From Jacaranda mimosifolia (lineage: Eukaryota > Streptophyta > Magnoliopsida > Lamiales > Bignoniaceae), in the NCBI GenBank assembly GCA_018894105.1, contig CM032125.1:3504243-3568242 (forward strand): a DNA stretch of 64,000 nucleotides, given 5' to 3'. Shown in pieces: positions 23,571-34,758 of the stretch (positions are counted from its first letter, which is position 1; the number at the start of each line of letters is the position of its first letter). The notes beneath the pieces were generated by a model. The model saw only the letters and a program-made list of their open reading frames with translations, ran no database searches and was not told the origin of the DNA. A program made the translations under genes and the position numbers.

Positions 23571-23829
23571 TGGTCCATGCACATCGCTCTCTCCAGGAGG
23601 TTGGCCGCCTATCCTAGATCTTCCCATTTCCAAGAAGATCCCCGGCTCGATCTGGTTTAGTATCAAGGTGATTCTTTTTCTGTTCCTATATATATGGGTC
23701 CGCGCAGCATTTCCACGATATCGTTATGATCAATTAATGGGACTTGGCCGGAAAGTGTTCTTGCCTCTATCATTAGCTCGGGTAGTCGTCGTTTCTGGTG
23801 TTTTAGTCACCTTTCAATGGCTCCCTTAA
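23571..23829 (+). CDS. nad1: NADH dehydrogenase subunit 1, exon 5 (C-terminal exon)
   Basis: This exon encodes the C-terminal part of Nad1, a membrane subunit of complex I that helps form the ubiquinone channel. The frame reads [20 protein letters not shown], then [39 protein letters not shown] and finally VTFQWLP before TAA, which is the family C-terminus. With 259 nt it has the usual exon 5 length; the start could be one base earlier (intron ending in AC). Proline and serine codons such as GPC and LSPGGWPP are likely editing sites. Exons 1-4 and matR are not in this window, so the mature mRNA needs trans-splicing from other loci. The exon is otherwise intact. Confidence 0.93.
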
Positions 23830-26800
23830 TTATGTGCGAGGAATTTCCCTATTGAGTAATGGGAAGCGGGCTACTCCCCGAAAATGCCCCGCCCGTAGGT
23901 TCCTTTGTGTCGTTGGGGATTGAAATAGGAGGTTTGGACGGAATCCTGTGGTGGGAATATCGTCCTTGTGCTAATCGGTCCGGTCTCTGAAAGAAGGTGC
24001 AAAAGAGGCAAGAGCGACTCAAGCAAGTCTTTCAGTAAAAGCCTAGCACCCTCTCATCCGCACCTGAGAACAGGCATCTCAGAAGGAAATTGAAGGCGAT
24101 GCCCTTACTAAAGCTAAAGGACCGGATAAGCAGCTAGATCGATTCCTAACACTCTTTGGATAAGAGCAAGTACCTCTCATTCCTCACTTGACTCTAGTTA
24201 CCTAATAACGTATTCTCCGGTCGGAAGTTGTGCCCTAAAGAAAGTAGTAAACCACATTAACTAATTTTCTCTATGGCAATGGGTACAGAATACTTGGTGT
24301 TGATTCAGCTCCTGCTAAGAGAATAGGACAGGTTGATTCATTGTAATTATTAAACTTTCTTGTCCCACATAACTAGCTAGAGGTTCCCCAGAGCTGCTTC
24401 TTACTGGGTTGGTTGCGCCTTGAGGAAATATTCCCACCTACCCTCGTGGCTTTACCTTAATCAGTTACAAGTGGAAGTACTTGGTGACACACAATAGCCG
24501 TTCGGTACCACATTCCCTCCCCAACCAACTCTATATGCTCGGACATCCATTCATGAGAGTCAGCTTCCTTTCTTTGCTTTGTCTCGAACACATTCAACAT
24601 CAGAAGTTTTACGCAAGATTCTGCAAGACTTTTGCTTCTTGGTTGATTTCTTCTATTCTTCCTCCTGCCTATGAAATGGAATCCTTAAGCCTTCAAGCGG
24701 ACTAAAAGCTTTCTTCCCTAGCATCCACGTTAGCTACTTCCGACAGGGTTCAACATCCCGACTAGACCTTTTTCTGAATCCATTTCAACTCTGTCGAACC
24801 CTTGAGTAGATCGCAGGAGACTTGCTGTGAGACGAACGAGACCTTACTTGAGATATCGCACCTATCGCTCGGCTTAAGTTGGGAAGGGAATGGCTTCTTT
24901 TTGATCGTCTTAGATAGCTCCATCTCTTCCTGATAGGAAAGGTTTCCGCTTTGATACTTTCTATTATGATCCCAAGCGCGGGAAAGATGAACGAAATTTT
25001 GCTTTGAAAAATCTGACTAGTAGACTCGGGCAACCAAAGAGAAGAGGAGGCTTGTCATTCCAAAGAAAAGCATTTGCTTCTTTTCTTACACGGATTGCTA
25101 ATATGCTTGATGAATTTTCTTTGCCCTTAAACATTAGTTGTTGGGGGCGCTACCTAACGCTAGTGGAAATTTCGTGGAAGGGATCTGTTTCATGCATGCT
25201 TATTTTATTAAAAGCATTGATTCTAGCTTCAACCATAAAAAGCTGTTTTGTTGCTGACAACATTGCCGTAGAAAAAATCTTTGGTGTTGAGGGCCCTTGT
25301 ATTGTCAACTACCGTTGACCCTTCGCTGACTTGAGATCTCGGCTCCCTTCCTATCCCATCAGAGGCGCTTTCTACCTTGCTACAGCTGGATGGAAAGCTC
25401 CTATGTTGCTTAAGCTATTTGAATTCTGCCCCCTTTCTTCATTTTCCTGTCAATGAGTGAACCTACTATAGCTATAGATATTGCCCCTTTCCTTCGACTA
25501 ATAAGAAGAATAAGAGGACTGTGCTCGTAGTGAGAAGCTTGATAGCGAGACTTGAAGGCAACAAAGGAGTGTGACTCGCTGATACCTTATGGCGAATAGC
25601 TGTCTTCTTTACCGGTCCATTCGGAAAAGATTGTAGCTAGCTTTCTTTTTCTTTTCTATCTAAAGATACCCTCATCTTACCCCTCCTAAAGAGGAGTAGA
25701 GGCAGAAGACTAAGGGAAGAAGAGCGTGGGTATGCTGTTTCCGGGTGTAAGTCGTATGCTTGCTTTCCGAAGATATCGATTTCGAACAAAAAGGCAATCT
25801 CGAGTACAAGCCAAGGGCTGAAGAAGACCATGCGGATAAGAGAAGAGTTGTGATTAGATTAGCACTTTCTCTTCCAGATCACCTAATCTAATAGACTGGC
25901 CTTACTTAGTTACTCTCCCCAGGAAGAGAAGGGAATCTAGGGGAAGTAGAAAGAGAACTTACAGAAGCTTTCCTCAAAGCTCACAGCTAGTCCTCTTTAT
26001 TGAATCGAATTCCCAAGCAGGAAAAGGTAAGGAGCGACCAACGGGAGAGGAAGAAAGAAACCGATGAAGCAAACAACATCCTTTGTGTAAAGCTATCATC
26101 TAGCAAGTTACATCAGGATATCCGCTCTTGATGTATTTAGCTCTTTCTTCGCAAGGAGTCAACTAGTTTCAGAACTGGGTCAGAGGGCCGGAGCAATGAC
26201 TTACCTAAAACGACTTCCATAATGGCTTGACTATGAGATGCCACCCACCCTCGTGGGCAGAGGCTTTTCGTATGAACATATGATTAGAGAAATGGGAAAT
26301 GGCTTCCGACTCTGAACCTCGGTGAGATGATAGAACTCAGTCTAGCTTCAACAGAGGAATCAGCGAACTCGGATGCTTTATCCAATCAAATTCGCTGTCA
26401 CGCCTCTTTTCCGGCTTCCTTCACTGCCTTCAACGCGCTACCTGGGACGTGGGATCTTCTTCTTTCTATTATGATAACACCAAACTCCACTGATTCAACT
26501 TGAGCTATTCTTATTCTTGTGACAAGATCTGGAATTGCCTCTACGCTTTTTTCCTTTGCTACTGATGTCATATCGCATTCAGTCTAATTGGTACCGGTTG
26601 GCTCGGAGTGGTAAGTGGTACCGATATTGAGGGTTCAGCATCACGATAGACTTAGAATATACCAGCGGATTCCTTTATACCCGAGATTCCCATTCCTACC
26701 TCTAATTCCACAATGAAACTCTTGCACCTCTAGCCTCCCTTTCTAAACTTATGTTGGGATATGCCAGCTTCAAGGCTGCTTATTTTATCTGGAATCTTTT

Positions 26801-29289
26801 CATTCCTGAAGTGATTCTTTTCTTTGATTTGGTGCTTGCTTACTTAGACTATCCACCTGTCGAAAGATGTAAAAAAGGGATTTCCTAGAATTTCAAACTG
26901 CCCTGTCAATTGGCTTAGGAATCCCCCGGTCCGTCTCCATGCTAGAATTGGTTCTTTCGCGCGTATTCGCTCATTGACTGTATCGAACAATAAAAGAATC
27001 CCTTCAATTGGTATTCGCCCTATAAGGTTGCAAGTTTATATAGGAAAACCTTCTTAATTTCCTTATTTATTTTGACCTGGAAGTTTGTGAACATGGCTCG
27101 ATGGGCATAGCTTCCGAGTGCTCGAGGACTTTCTTGTCTGCAGCTTAGTTAGGGATAGGGCTGTGAGCCTGTCCTCGCGCCGCTGCTGATGCTGATAATA
27201 AAGGAGCTTGATCCTGCCTAGGCAGCTTTGTAGGCTCCTGCTTCTGAGGACGACGGTGGTGATGGAGCTGGTTGAAAGCAATGCTGGTGAAAGAAGTCAA
27301 GCACAAGTAGGAGCCAAGAATCAGTGATATGAGCAGGAGAGGTGTATAGCAAGGCTAACTGCAAAACAAAAGGAATTGATAGTTGATAGTCCAAGTGAAC
27401 ACAGGAAATCGGGAGGAGTTCCGTATTCCCTCTGTATCTTTTCTAGCCGAATTCTAATTCCTCCCTACGGTATGTCCCCCTATCAGCTGCTCATTCGGTG
27501 GATTAGGTACTTCTCTCATCTTATTCTATCCTGTTTTTCTCATCTAGCACGAGAGGAGCCTACCAAAGCTAGTATAGCTAGTAAGTGGGAAAACCCAAAG
27601 CAAATCAGTACAGTAGCAATTCGCTTTCAAGTAGGCGAGTATAGGATACGGAATAAGACGTACGCAAACAGAATTCTTCCTTTTTTCTTTATAGAGAAGC
27701 GGGGTGATATATGCCAATAATTCACAGTCTTCCTTATCAAGGTACTCTCAAGCTCCCTACCTCAGGCCAAGATCCAATCTATATTGCATAAGGTGCTGGA
27801 TCGAAAGGAATATACTGATCTCTTCGATTACGCTAGAAAAAAGCTATCTTCACTGGCTATTTTCCCATATCTCCTATAGGTTTTCTTTTTTGTATTCGAT
27901 CGGTATACCTCAGAATCTGACCCAGACCAGTGACAGCTACTCACGAGATGGCGAATGGTTGAAAGTCAAAAAGCCTTAGCAGCAAGTGGTCATGGTTAAT
28001 GAGACATAAGTCAAGATGAGGATAAAAGGAAAGGTAGTTGCAGGTGCTGACTCTTAAGCCTGAGATCTTGAGCTTCGACCTTTCCCTTCTGGTCTAATCG
28101 CAAAAGAAGACTTTTTTCCTATCCGCGTCTTTCGCCTGACAGCCTGAAATGAATTTCCAACATTGGTCACCTCCGGGTTGCAGGAGTGTAGGCGGGATTC
28201 TTCTAAGGTTCTAAGGAAAGGAAGAGTGGAAGGTAGATAGAATGATTCTTTCTTAGGAATCTCTAGGTTGCTCATCCATAGCAAGAATGAGATCCTTACT
28301 TTAACCAACGAGTCTGCCATGCCCCCATTCATTCAGCTGAAGGGAATGGAAGAAAGAAGGGATCGCATTCTATTATTGATTAGCGAGAGGCGCCCTTACC
28401 ACTTGACCGAAGAGGGCGCGAAGTGAACTCGCATACATAGGCTGAGAGCAGAGCAAGCCCAATCGATCAGCGCAGGAGAATAGCTCAGTGAAAAGGGGAG
28501 TCCGGCTTCATAGAGAGATGCTGAAAACATTCAATGAGATGCATCCCCCGAGACCAGATAGATATGGAGTTGTCGCAGCTGCAGCTATCAGAAAGCAAGC
28601 AGCAAAGCCATCAAAGCGCACTAAGAGAAGGTAAGCAGAGGGGGCTGGTCGTAGATCATGAAAGCCGAGCGCGGGAATAGGTAGATAGGGCGGAAGTATT
28701 CCAGGCGAGCTGAAAGTGATCGGGAGTATCTCAGCTGGTAGATTAGTCGTAAATCAGCCTGTCAAATCTTTTCTTCTATTATGTCATTTCAAAAAAGAAC
28801 AAGATTTTCCTTTCCACACCCCCTCTAATCGAAACAAAGCGAACCTTTAGGCGAACCCCTAGGTTTGAACATCTCCTGCTGGTCTTTCTCGGTCAAGAAC
28901 AGGGGATATCATTCGTAAAAAATATTTATATACATAGTAGAGGTTTTCGACTTGTGAAGAGGCTGGTGCTCAAGCTAGTCTTTAGACTAACAGGTCTTGT
29001 GTAGCTAGTAGCAAAGAGGACGACAGGATAGGATGGTCAGTGGGAGATGATTCGGACGCTAGCAGAATTTTGATTTGTTGGATCCTCTTTACTTTCATCT
29101 GCGAACTTTGTTCCAAACCTTTGGAGTGTTTTTCCAAGACATTATGATCGTGACAACTAGTCTGGTTACATTGCAGGTTAGCCTAAAAAACACAGTAAGA
29201 TAAACAGATGCTAGATAAATACTCTTTTCCTTTCATTTCATATTAAAAAATTACAATCGGATATGAAGTTATGATCACATAGTGAATGA
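23830..29289. other. Intergenic DNA, no gene recognised
   Basis: No mitochondrial or plastid gene is recognised. The longest frames are 25,004-25,318 (104 codons, no motif, few antisense partners) and 27,376-27,720 (114 codons, no motif). The stretch holds a minus-strand copy of the dispersed CCGTTGGTCG repeat at 26,035-26,060. Confidence 0.6.
26035..26060 (-). repeat. Dispersed short repeat, minus-strand copy
   Basis: Read on the minus strand, this copy is identical over 26 bases to 50,913-50,938 (TTTCTTTCTTCCTCTCCCGT then TGGTCG). It diverges after GGTCG, where the other copies have AG. Confidence 0.85.
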
Positions 29290-29845
29290 GCTTGCAGCAT
29301 AAGCTCACTGGTAATATTTCCTTAGGTTTTGTCCGAGTTCCAAACTCTTGGGAGAGGGTGGCCCCCAAGCGATTCAAGCTTGTATGAACCCGAAGCTACT
29401 ATCCTTCTGATGCGGTAAGGACCTTCCCAGTTTGCTTCCAGTTTCCCAGGATCCTTTCCAGTTGCTTCGACCTTACGGAGGACGGGGTCACCAATTGCAG
29501 ATGTTCTTTCTTTGATTCGGGAGTTGTAAAAACGAGCCTTTGTTGGTAGGCAGCAGTTCTGAGCTGTGCCCGCTCCCTTTCTTCGTCCAAGAAGTCTAGA
29601 TATTCCCCCAGAAGCTGCTCGTTCTGGAATTTCGGGATCTGTCCACCTTCTTCTCGAAGAAAAACTGAACTGATCGCTGCAGGGATTGCAGCCAGATACA
29701 AGTATAGTCTTTCCCCTGTCTTTGGTTTAGTAAGGACGGGTGTCGAACTCAAGTACTTCTTTCAATTCGGCCCAATCATCGGCCCACTCGAACTTCCTTC
29801 TTATTTATTACAAGAAGCGTCTTAAAGAATTTCATTACCTCTTCC
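29290..29845 (-). mobile_element. Ty3/gypsy pol remnant with internal deletion
   Basis: Reading down the minus strand: FFKTL and KFEWADDWAELKE match the end of the gypsy reverse transcriptase. After a frameshift comes STPVLTKPKTGERLYLYLAA with ISSVFLREEGG, the start of RNase H. This is joined directly to LGEYLDFLDEERERAQLRTA AYQQR, which belongs to the C-terminal part of integrase. After another frameshift SGSYKLESLGGHPLPRVWN (about 29,310-29,370) matches the integrase tail. The catalytic aspartates, most of RNase H and the integrase core are missing. This is a nuclear retrotransposon fragment, inactive. Confidence 0.88.
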
Positions 29846-30414
29846 GGCCCATCAAGCTGGCGTGAACCGGGCCCAGATTGACATGTTAACCACTGAGAAG
29901 GTTAGTTACTCCCGTTGCTCATCATGGAATGAATTCACTTCGGCTTACTTTCATCTTACCAAATCCCGCTGTTAACATGATCTAGGTAGAACGGTACTCA
30001 CGGGAGGATTCCGCCCATTGGGATAAAGATTGCGTGGTCTCGGCCATAGAGCGACGAGACTTGTTTTCTGGATCGGGGCGAGTGGTACTTAGGGGAGAGG
30101 TGCTGGCACCAAACCTCATATGAGGCCAGTTTTCTTGTGCCTAGGTGACCATCCAGGAGCATGGCGGCGGCGTTAGCCATTCCAGGTCATCTTCTTGCGG
30201 CACAGGACGAGTCTTTAGGAGACCCTGCATCGGATTTTCTTGATCGGCAGACAGAGTACACCTCGTAGTTCGAGCGCAATTCCCTTGGTCGCCCCCTTCC
30301 TGCCACCTTCCATGCGGTAAAAAAAAAATGGCTAGAGGGGGGGAAGTTGTGGTAGACCAACTACGACTCGGGCAGCCGGAGAGGGTACTTCTTCTCCTCA
30401 TCTTTCTATTCTAG
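29846..30414. other. Intergenic DNA between nuclear-derived fragments
   Basis: Minus-strand frames (60 and 86 codons) are rich in Pro, Ser and Arg and have no motif I can assign. Position between a gypsy remnant and an intron-bearing nuclear fragment suggests that this too came from the nucleus, but the sequence itself does not show it. Confidence 0.4.
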
Positions 30415-31266
30415 GTGCTCCTCCGGGCGAGACGCTTCAGCATTTCGACATCAGTCCTGAGGAAGTCAGGAATTAGTATATACTTCGACTTTCGTCCTGA
30501 TGACATGCATACTGATATAGTACTCGGCATGGTAAGCATTTTACCTAGTGTTGGTATCTTTTCTTTTCCGTTCTCTGTCTTTTTTTTCATCTTTTTTGAC
30601 CGAGCGTAGAAAACTAAGTAAGCAACCTGACGCACTCTGGCTTGAAAGCCTCCGTTTGCTGAATTCCTCGTCACTAGCCGAGCTTGCTTCTTTGAGGGCT
30701 CAAGTGAGCATTTTGCAGGACGAGCTTGCCTCAGTAAGTCAGAGTCGCTCCCCATTAATCCTTATTTCATTTCTATTCGGTTTGGAAGTGACTTTATCGA
30801 GGTCCTGGAGAACCATTTTCTTTCTGATTTGCACAAAGAAAATGACGAGTCTGAAGGGCATCGCCAATCTCCGAGAGACATTCTTCACTACCTAGGATAA
30901 CTTGGTAATCACTATTCCATTCTCTTCCCTTTATCCCCGTCATGATTTAACACCATTTTTCTTACAGGATGCCGCTATGAAATTGAAGGCGCAGGTATCT
31001 AGAGGCTGCCTTAAAGAGGCGCAGACTCACATTTCGGTATGATTCTATCCAAATCCGAACTTCGGCAGAATTTCTATAACATCAACTTGCCTTAAAGTTT
31101 TCCCTTTCAGGTTGCATTGCCGACGTCCTCCATTGAGCTCTCCGTCACCCGTGCCAGTCTCGATGTTAAGGCAATGAAATTGTTTCATTTATATGCGTTG
31201 ATATCAGCACAAAGCATGTATGTACAAAGTCTTTATGGAGCCCCTTCCACTAAGGAATTTATTTGA
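30415..31266 (+). pseudogene. Nuclear-type gene fragment with GT-AG introns
   Basis: Four blocks of coding-like sequence are separated by spliceosomal-type introns. Block A (30,415-30,531, 39 codons, open) is preceded by a TTCTAG acceptor and followed by the donor GTAAGC. Block B (about 30,611-30,733) reads DALWLESLRLLNSSSLAELA SLRAQVSILQDELAS and ends at a GTAAGT donor. Block C (30,968-31,036, exactly 23 codons, DAAMKLKAQVSRGCLKEAQT HIS) follows TTTTTCTTACAG and ends at GTATGA. Block D starts at 31,111 after TTTCCCTTTCAG (VALPTSSIELSVTRASLDVK) and runs to a TGA at 31,264-31,266. B, C and D join in phase 0. Heptad-like Leu and Ala spacing suggests a coiled coil. I cannot name the gene; it could be a transposon-encoded ORF. 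Plant mitochondria cannot splice such introns, so it is not expressed as protein here. Confidence 0.6.
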
Positions 31267-34200
31267 AACTTTTCTCCTCCATTGCTTGATGAATATTTTG
31301 CAGACGTACCAAAAGATGATCCACCAGGAACCCTTTCCTTTGACTTTTGTGAGGAAGGGCTACTAGCTAGGCCAAGAGCTAGGCTAGCTGCTTTTAAGTT
31401 GTAGTTGTTAATTCAGAAAGATAAAAAGAATAATCCGCTCTTTCAGAATTGACCACGGATTGAGTCAATCTTTGTTGAGCATCCCCTGTGACAAAAAGAT
31501 GCTCGAAAGGCACATTTACACGCTTTTCTAACGTGCGTTGAGCATGGTGAGCAAACTTGGAAGGTGAATACCTATTTTGTTTAGTTTGGCTTTTCCTTTC
31601 CCGTCTCGATATGTTCCCGGTCCTAGCGATCTGTGGGCGTACCCTTTAGCGAGCGAGAAGAAATATCAGATAGAGAACGATTCTTCTCGTATAGAAAGAA
31701 AGCGCTAGTTGAGTTTCGTCTTTCGACCGAAGAATTCGATAGGCCTTGTGTGATCAAGTTATCATGAGGGGACTTTCCTCCTTTGAGGCTTTGGAAGTTT
31801 CAAATATCTAGCTCTAATTGATCCGGTTGAGGAGAGCGCCGACTCAAATGTCCGGCCAGCCGAGAACGATGCCCTTTCTTTTTCTTTCTTATGCCTAACG
31901 CCTAAAAGCCCCCTTTTCTGCTCTTTTCCATTCCGAAGTCTCAGAATCAGTTTACAGTTGATTTGTTGGTGGTAAGTGAGCCGCTCCGGCCGCCTTTGAG
32001 ACACTGGGGATTGTGAATGAGCTTCATGCTCTGGCTCATCGTGAAACCTTGATTCCGGGGAAGTGAAAGAAATGAACTATCCTCCAAAAGCCCAGGGGCA
32101 GTTAACAGATAAGCCTCATAAGCAAGATAATGCTCGATAACAAGATAGCTTCATTCTAAGAACATCACTTCTTTTGGTTGCAAGAACATAAAGAAGGATA
32201 AAGGGGGATTCTCAGAAAAGAGGTTGATGCCAAAGATCAGTTGGAGCATTTGCAACAATGTTCAGAATCCATGTGGCACCCCAAATCCGGTTGTCGGAAG
32301 GTGAACGTACTGACTGCTTTTTTGACTAAAGGATGCAAAAAGATCAAAAGCACCTGGAAATGGCGAAAGGAACGGCCTACTTGCAAGAGGTGCCATCCTG
32401 ACCTGGAGGAGGTGATGGGGAAGCTGCTTGCTGACTTATACTCAATTGAAGGGTCAAGTCAACATCAAATAGTTCAGTTGTTGCGCCCCATATCCTAGTA
32501 AAGTTCGAACCGTTTACAGAGCGAAGGACTTCGATCTTAGACTGAAAAATCAAGCGCATGAACTACCCCTATTGACCTAAAAGGTCAGCCCAGTCAGTGC
32601 AGTCTCGATCTTTATGATTCAACTTCTCTTTGCGAGCTAGCCCGGTGCTCCATAAACCAGCTCTTCTCAGAACCCGGGGGAGAGACTAAAAGCTGTCTCT
32701 TGAGCTCTTTTCGCAATTGAATCAGCTGCTATAGTAGGAGTACTCGTTGCCGCTCTTTCTTCTATTTGAAGTGGTATCATATCGAGCCACAGACTGATTT
32801 GCGGCTCTTTGGAGTTTGAGATGCGATTCCCCTTGACTTAGGGGAAGTGAAGATCTTCGATTGGACTAGACTGAGTTCCCCCCGGGTGAGGGGGATAAGA
32901 AGGCATAAGCGGCAAAGGCAGTTTCAAAAGGAGAGAAGCGCGTCTAAGAGTTGAAGAGTTCCCTTCCAGCTCTTCCTTCTTTGGGCAAGAGAGGGGAAGT
33001 TCCTGTAAGAAAAGGTTTCATAACCTATCCACGGTAGCGGTGCCCTACTATACCCGCTCCTGTAGTTACTTGAATTCTGTAATGTTTAAAGTGGTGAAGT
33101 ATAAGACTCTTCACCTATCGGAAAGGCGGAATTCCTCCCTTCGATGCTGGTATTCACTCATACCGGCACCTAACCGTCAGTCTCAGTCTGAGCTCTCTGG
33201 ATCAGTCAGTCAGTCCAAGCAACTCGACATGAGGGAAGAGCACTCGTTAGTCCAATCCTTTGCCTTTGAGGGCCGGGGGAAGCAATGAACAGCCGAGGGA
33301 ATAGGAGCAACTTACTTTTAGGGAAGTCGGCCGGTTGAATGAAGCCAAGCCGGCAAAGAAAGTGTGAGTTGGAGTCGGGTTGACTAGCCGGTTAGAGTCG
33401 TAGATGATAAGAAGGCTGGTTTTTGCTGGGAAGTGGTGGAGTAAGGAGTTATTCAGCTGCTATCCAAAGAAGACCCAGAAAAGAAGTTTGGGAAGCAGTC
33501 CAGGATACTATTTCGCTAAGCCGGCCAGAGCCAACTAGTTCTGTAACAGTAACCGGTGGTATTGATATATTGATAGAGGACTGGTATTGATGGGACGTCG
33601 AGGACGAGAACTTGTTGCAAGAGAACTCGATGTGGACCAAGCTCCGACTTCCTTTTTAGCTTTGTCTCGGAAGAGGTCGGCCTTTGATCCCGTATTGGAA
33701 TTGGTGGATTTTATTTTCAAAGAAACCCCAGGAGTTGCGTCTTATTCCCGAAGAGATGTTTGATCTCCCTAGTCTAAGGACTTCTTGGTTGGGCTCCTTA
33801 TTTATGGAATGGGTTAAAGGATGGCTTAGGTACTGCAGTTGGTTTGGAATTAGACTACCTTAATATCAGACGTCAAAGACAAGACAGAATCCAAGTCCAA
33901 GACTGGAGTGATGATGCTAGAGAACGTATCCTTACTTACCTTCTTGGCAAGGCAAAGAACCTTTGCCAAGGTTCCGAAGGAAAGATAGATCTGAACTAAG
34001 ACAATCACTATAATCATCCCTCTTGTATATAAGTTTTCGATGAAAAGAGGGGATTATCCTAGGATAGCCTTCGCGTGTCAGAAAGATGGATACGGGAAGT
34101 GAGTCATGGTTAAATTCTCCACCATAAGCCCTCTGAAGCGAGGATGCACACTGCTTTAAATATTTAAATATAAAGTGCAATGCAAGATCCCCGAACGTCG

Positions 34201-34499
34201 GGCCATCCTCATTACCGTACGAGCAAAGAGGTAAGCTCCAATACAAAACTCCTTAGTAAGACCGTCAGTGGCTATCAAGATCACTTTGTTAAGCAGTGAC
34301 CTTAATAACCGAGAGTCTTCTAAAACTCTCTGCCACAAACTAAAGAATTGAATTACCTTGCGCCGGTATCATTTAGCTTGAGCCGGGAACTCCTGTTTAC
34401 CTTGAGACAGGTATTCCTTCTTATAGATATCACCGAAAAAGCAGAAGACTCAGAAGACTTTGTCTCGCCAACACCCAGGAAAGAAAAGATCAGATCGTT
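31267..34499. other. Intergenic DNA, no gene recognised
   Basis: No gene family is recognised on either strand. A 57-codon frame on plus from 33,589 (MGRRGRELVARELDVDQ) is coherent but unidentified. Other frames are shorter than 90 codons and motif-free. Confidence 0.6.
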
Positions 34500-34758
34500 C
34501 CGACCCGCACGAATGGCCTAACGATCTGGGCACTGTCTCGGAGAGAGGCTCGGTGAAATAGACATGTCTGTGAAGATGCGGACTACCTGCACCTGGACGA
34601 CCCTATGAAGCTTGACTGTTCCCTGGGATTGGGTTTGGGCCTTTCCTGCGCAGCTTAGGTGGAAGGCGAAGAAGGCCTCCTTCCGGGGGGCCCGAGCCAT
34701 CAGTGAGATACCACTCTTGAAGAGCTAGAATTCTAACCTTGTGTCAGGACCTACGGGC
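34500..34758 (+). pseudogene. rrn26: rrn26 (large-subunit rRNA) internal fragment
   Basis: The stretch follows plant mitochondrial 26S rRNA from the CGACCCGCACGAA segment through GGGCACTGTCTCGGAGAGAG, GCGGACTACCTGCACCTGGA, CCCTATGAAGCTTGACTGTT and CCATCAGTGAGATACCACTC to GTGTCAGGACCTACGGG. This is the central loop region of domain V, near the peptidyl transferase centre. A conserved AGAAA is missing between CTGGAC and GACCCTATG, and both ends stop abruptly. It is a 259-base dead copy; the real rrn26 must be elsewhere. Confidence 0.92.

Noticed and set aside
28380..28440. tRNA-like GTCAAGTGGTAAGG on the minus strand
   Set aside because: Only the D-arm resembles a tRNA; I could not find a matching anticodon arm, T arm and acceptor stem.
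33589..33762. 57-codon frame starting MGRRGRELVARELDVDQ
   Set aside because: It looks coherent, but is short, has no known motif, and an antisense frame covers much of it.
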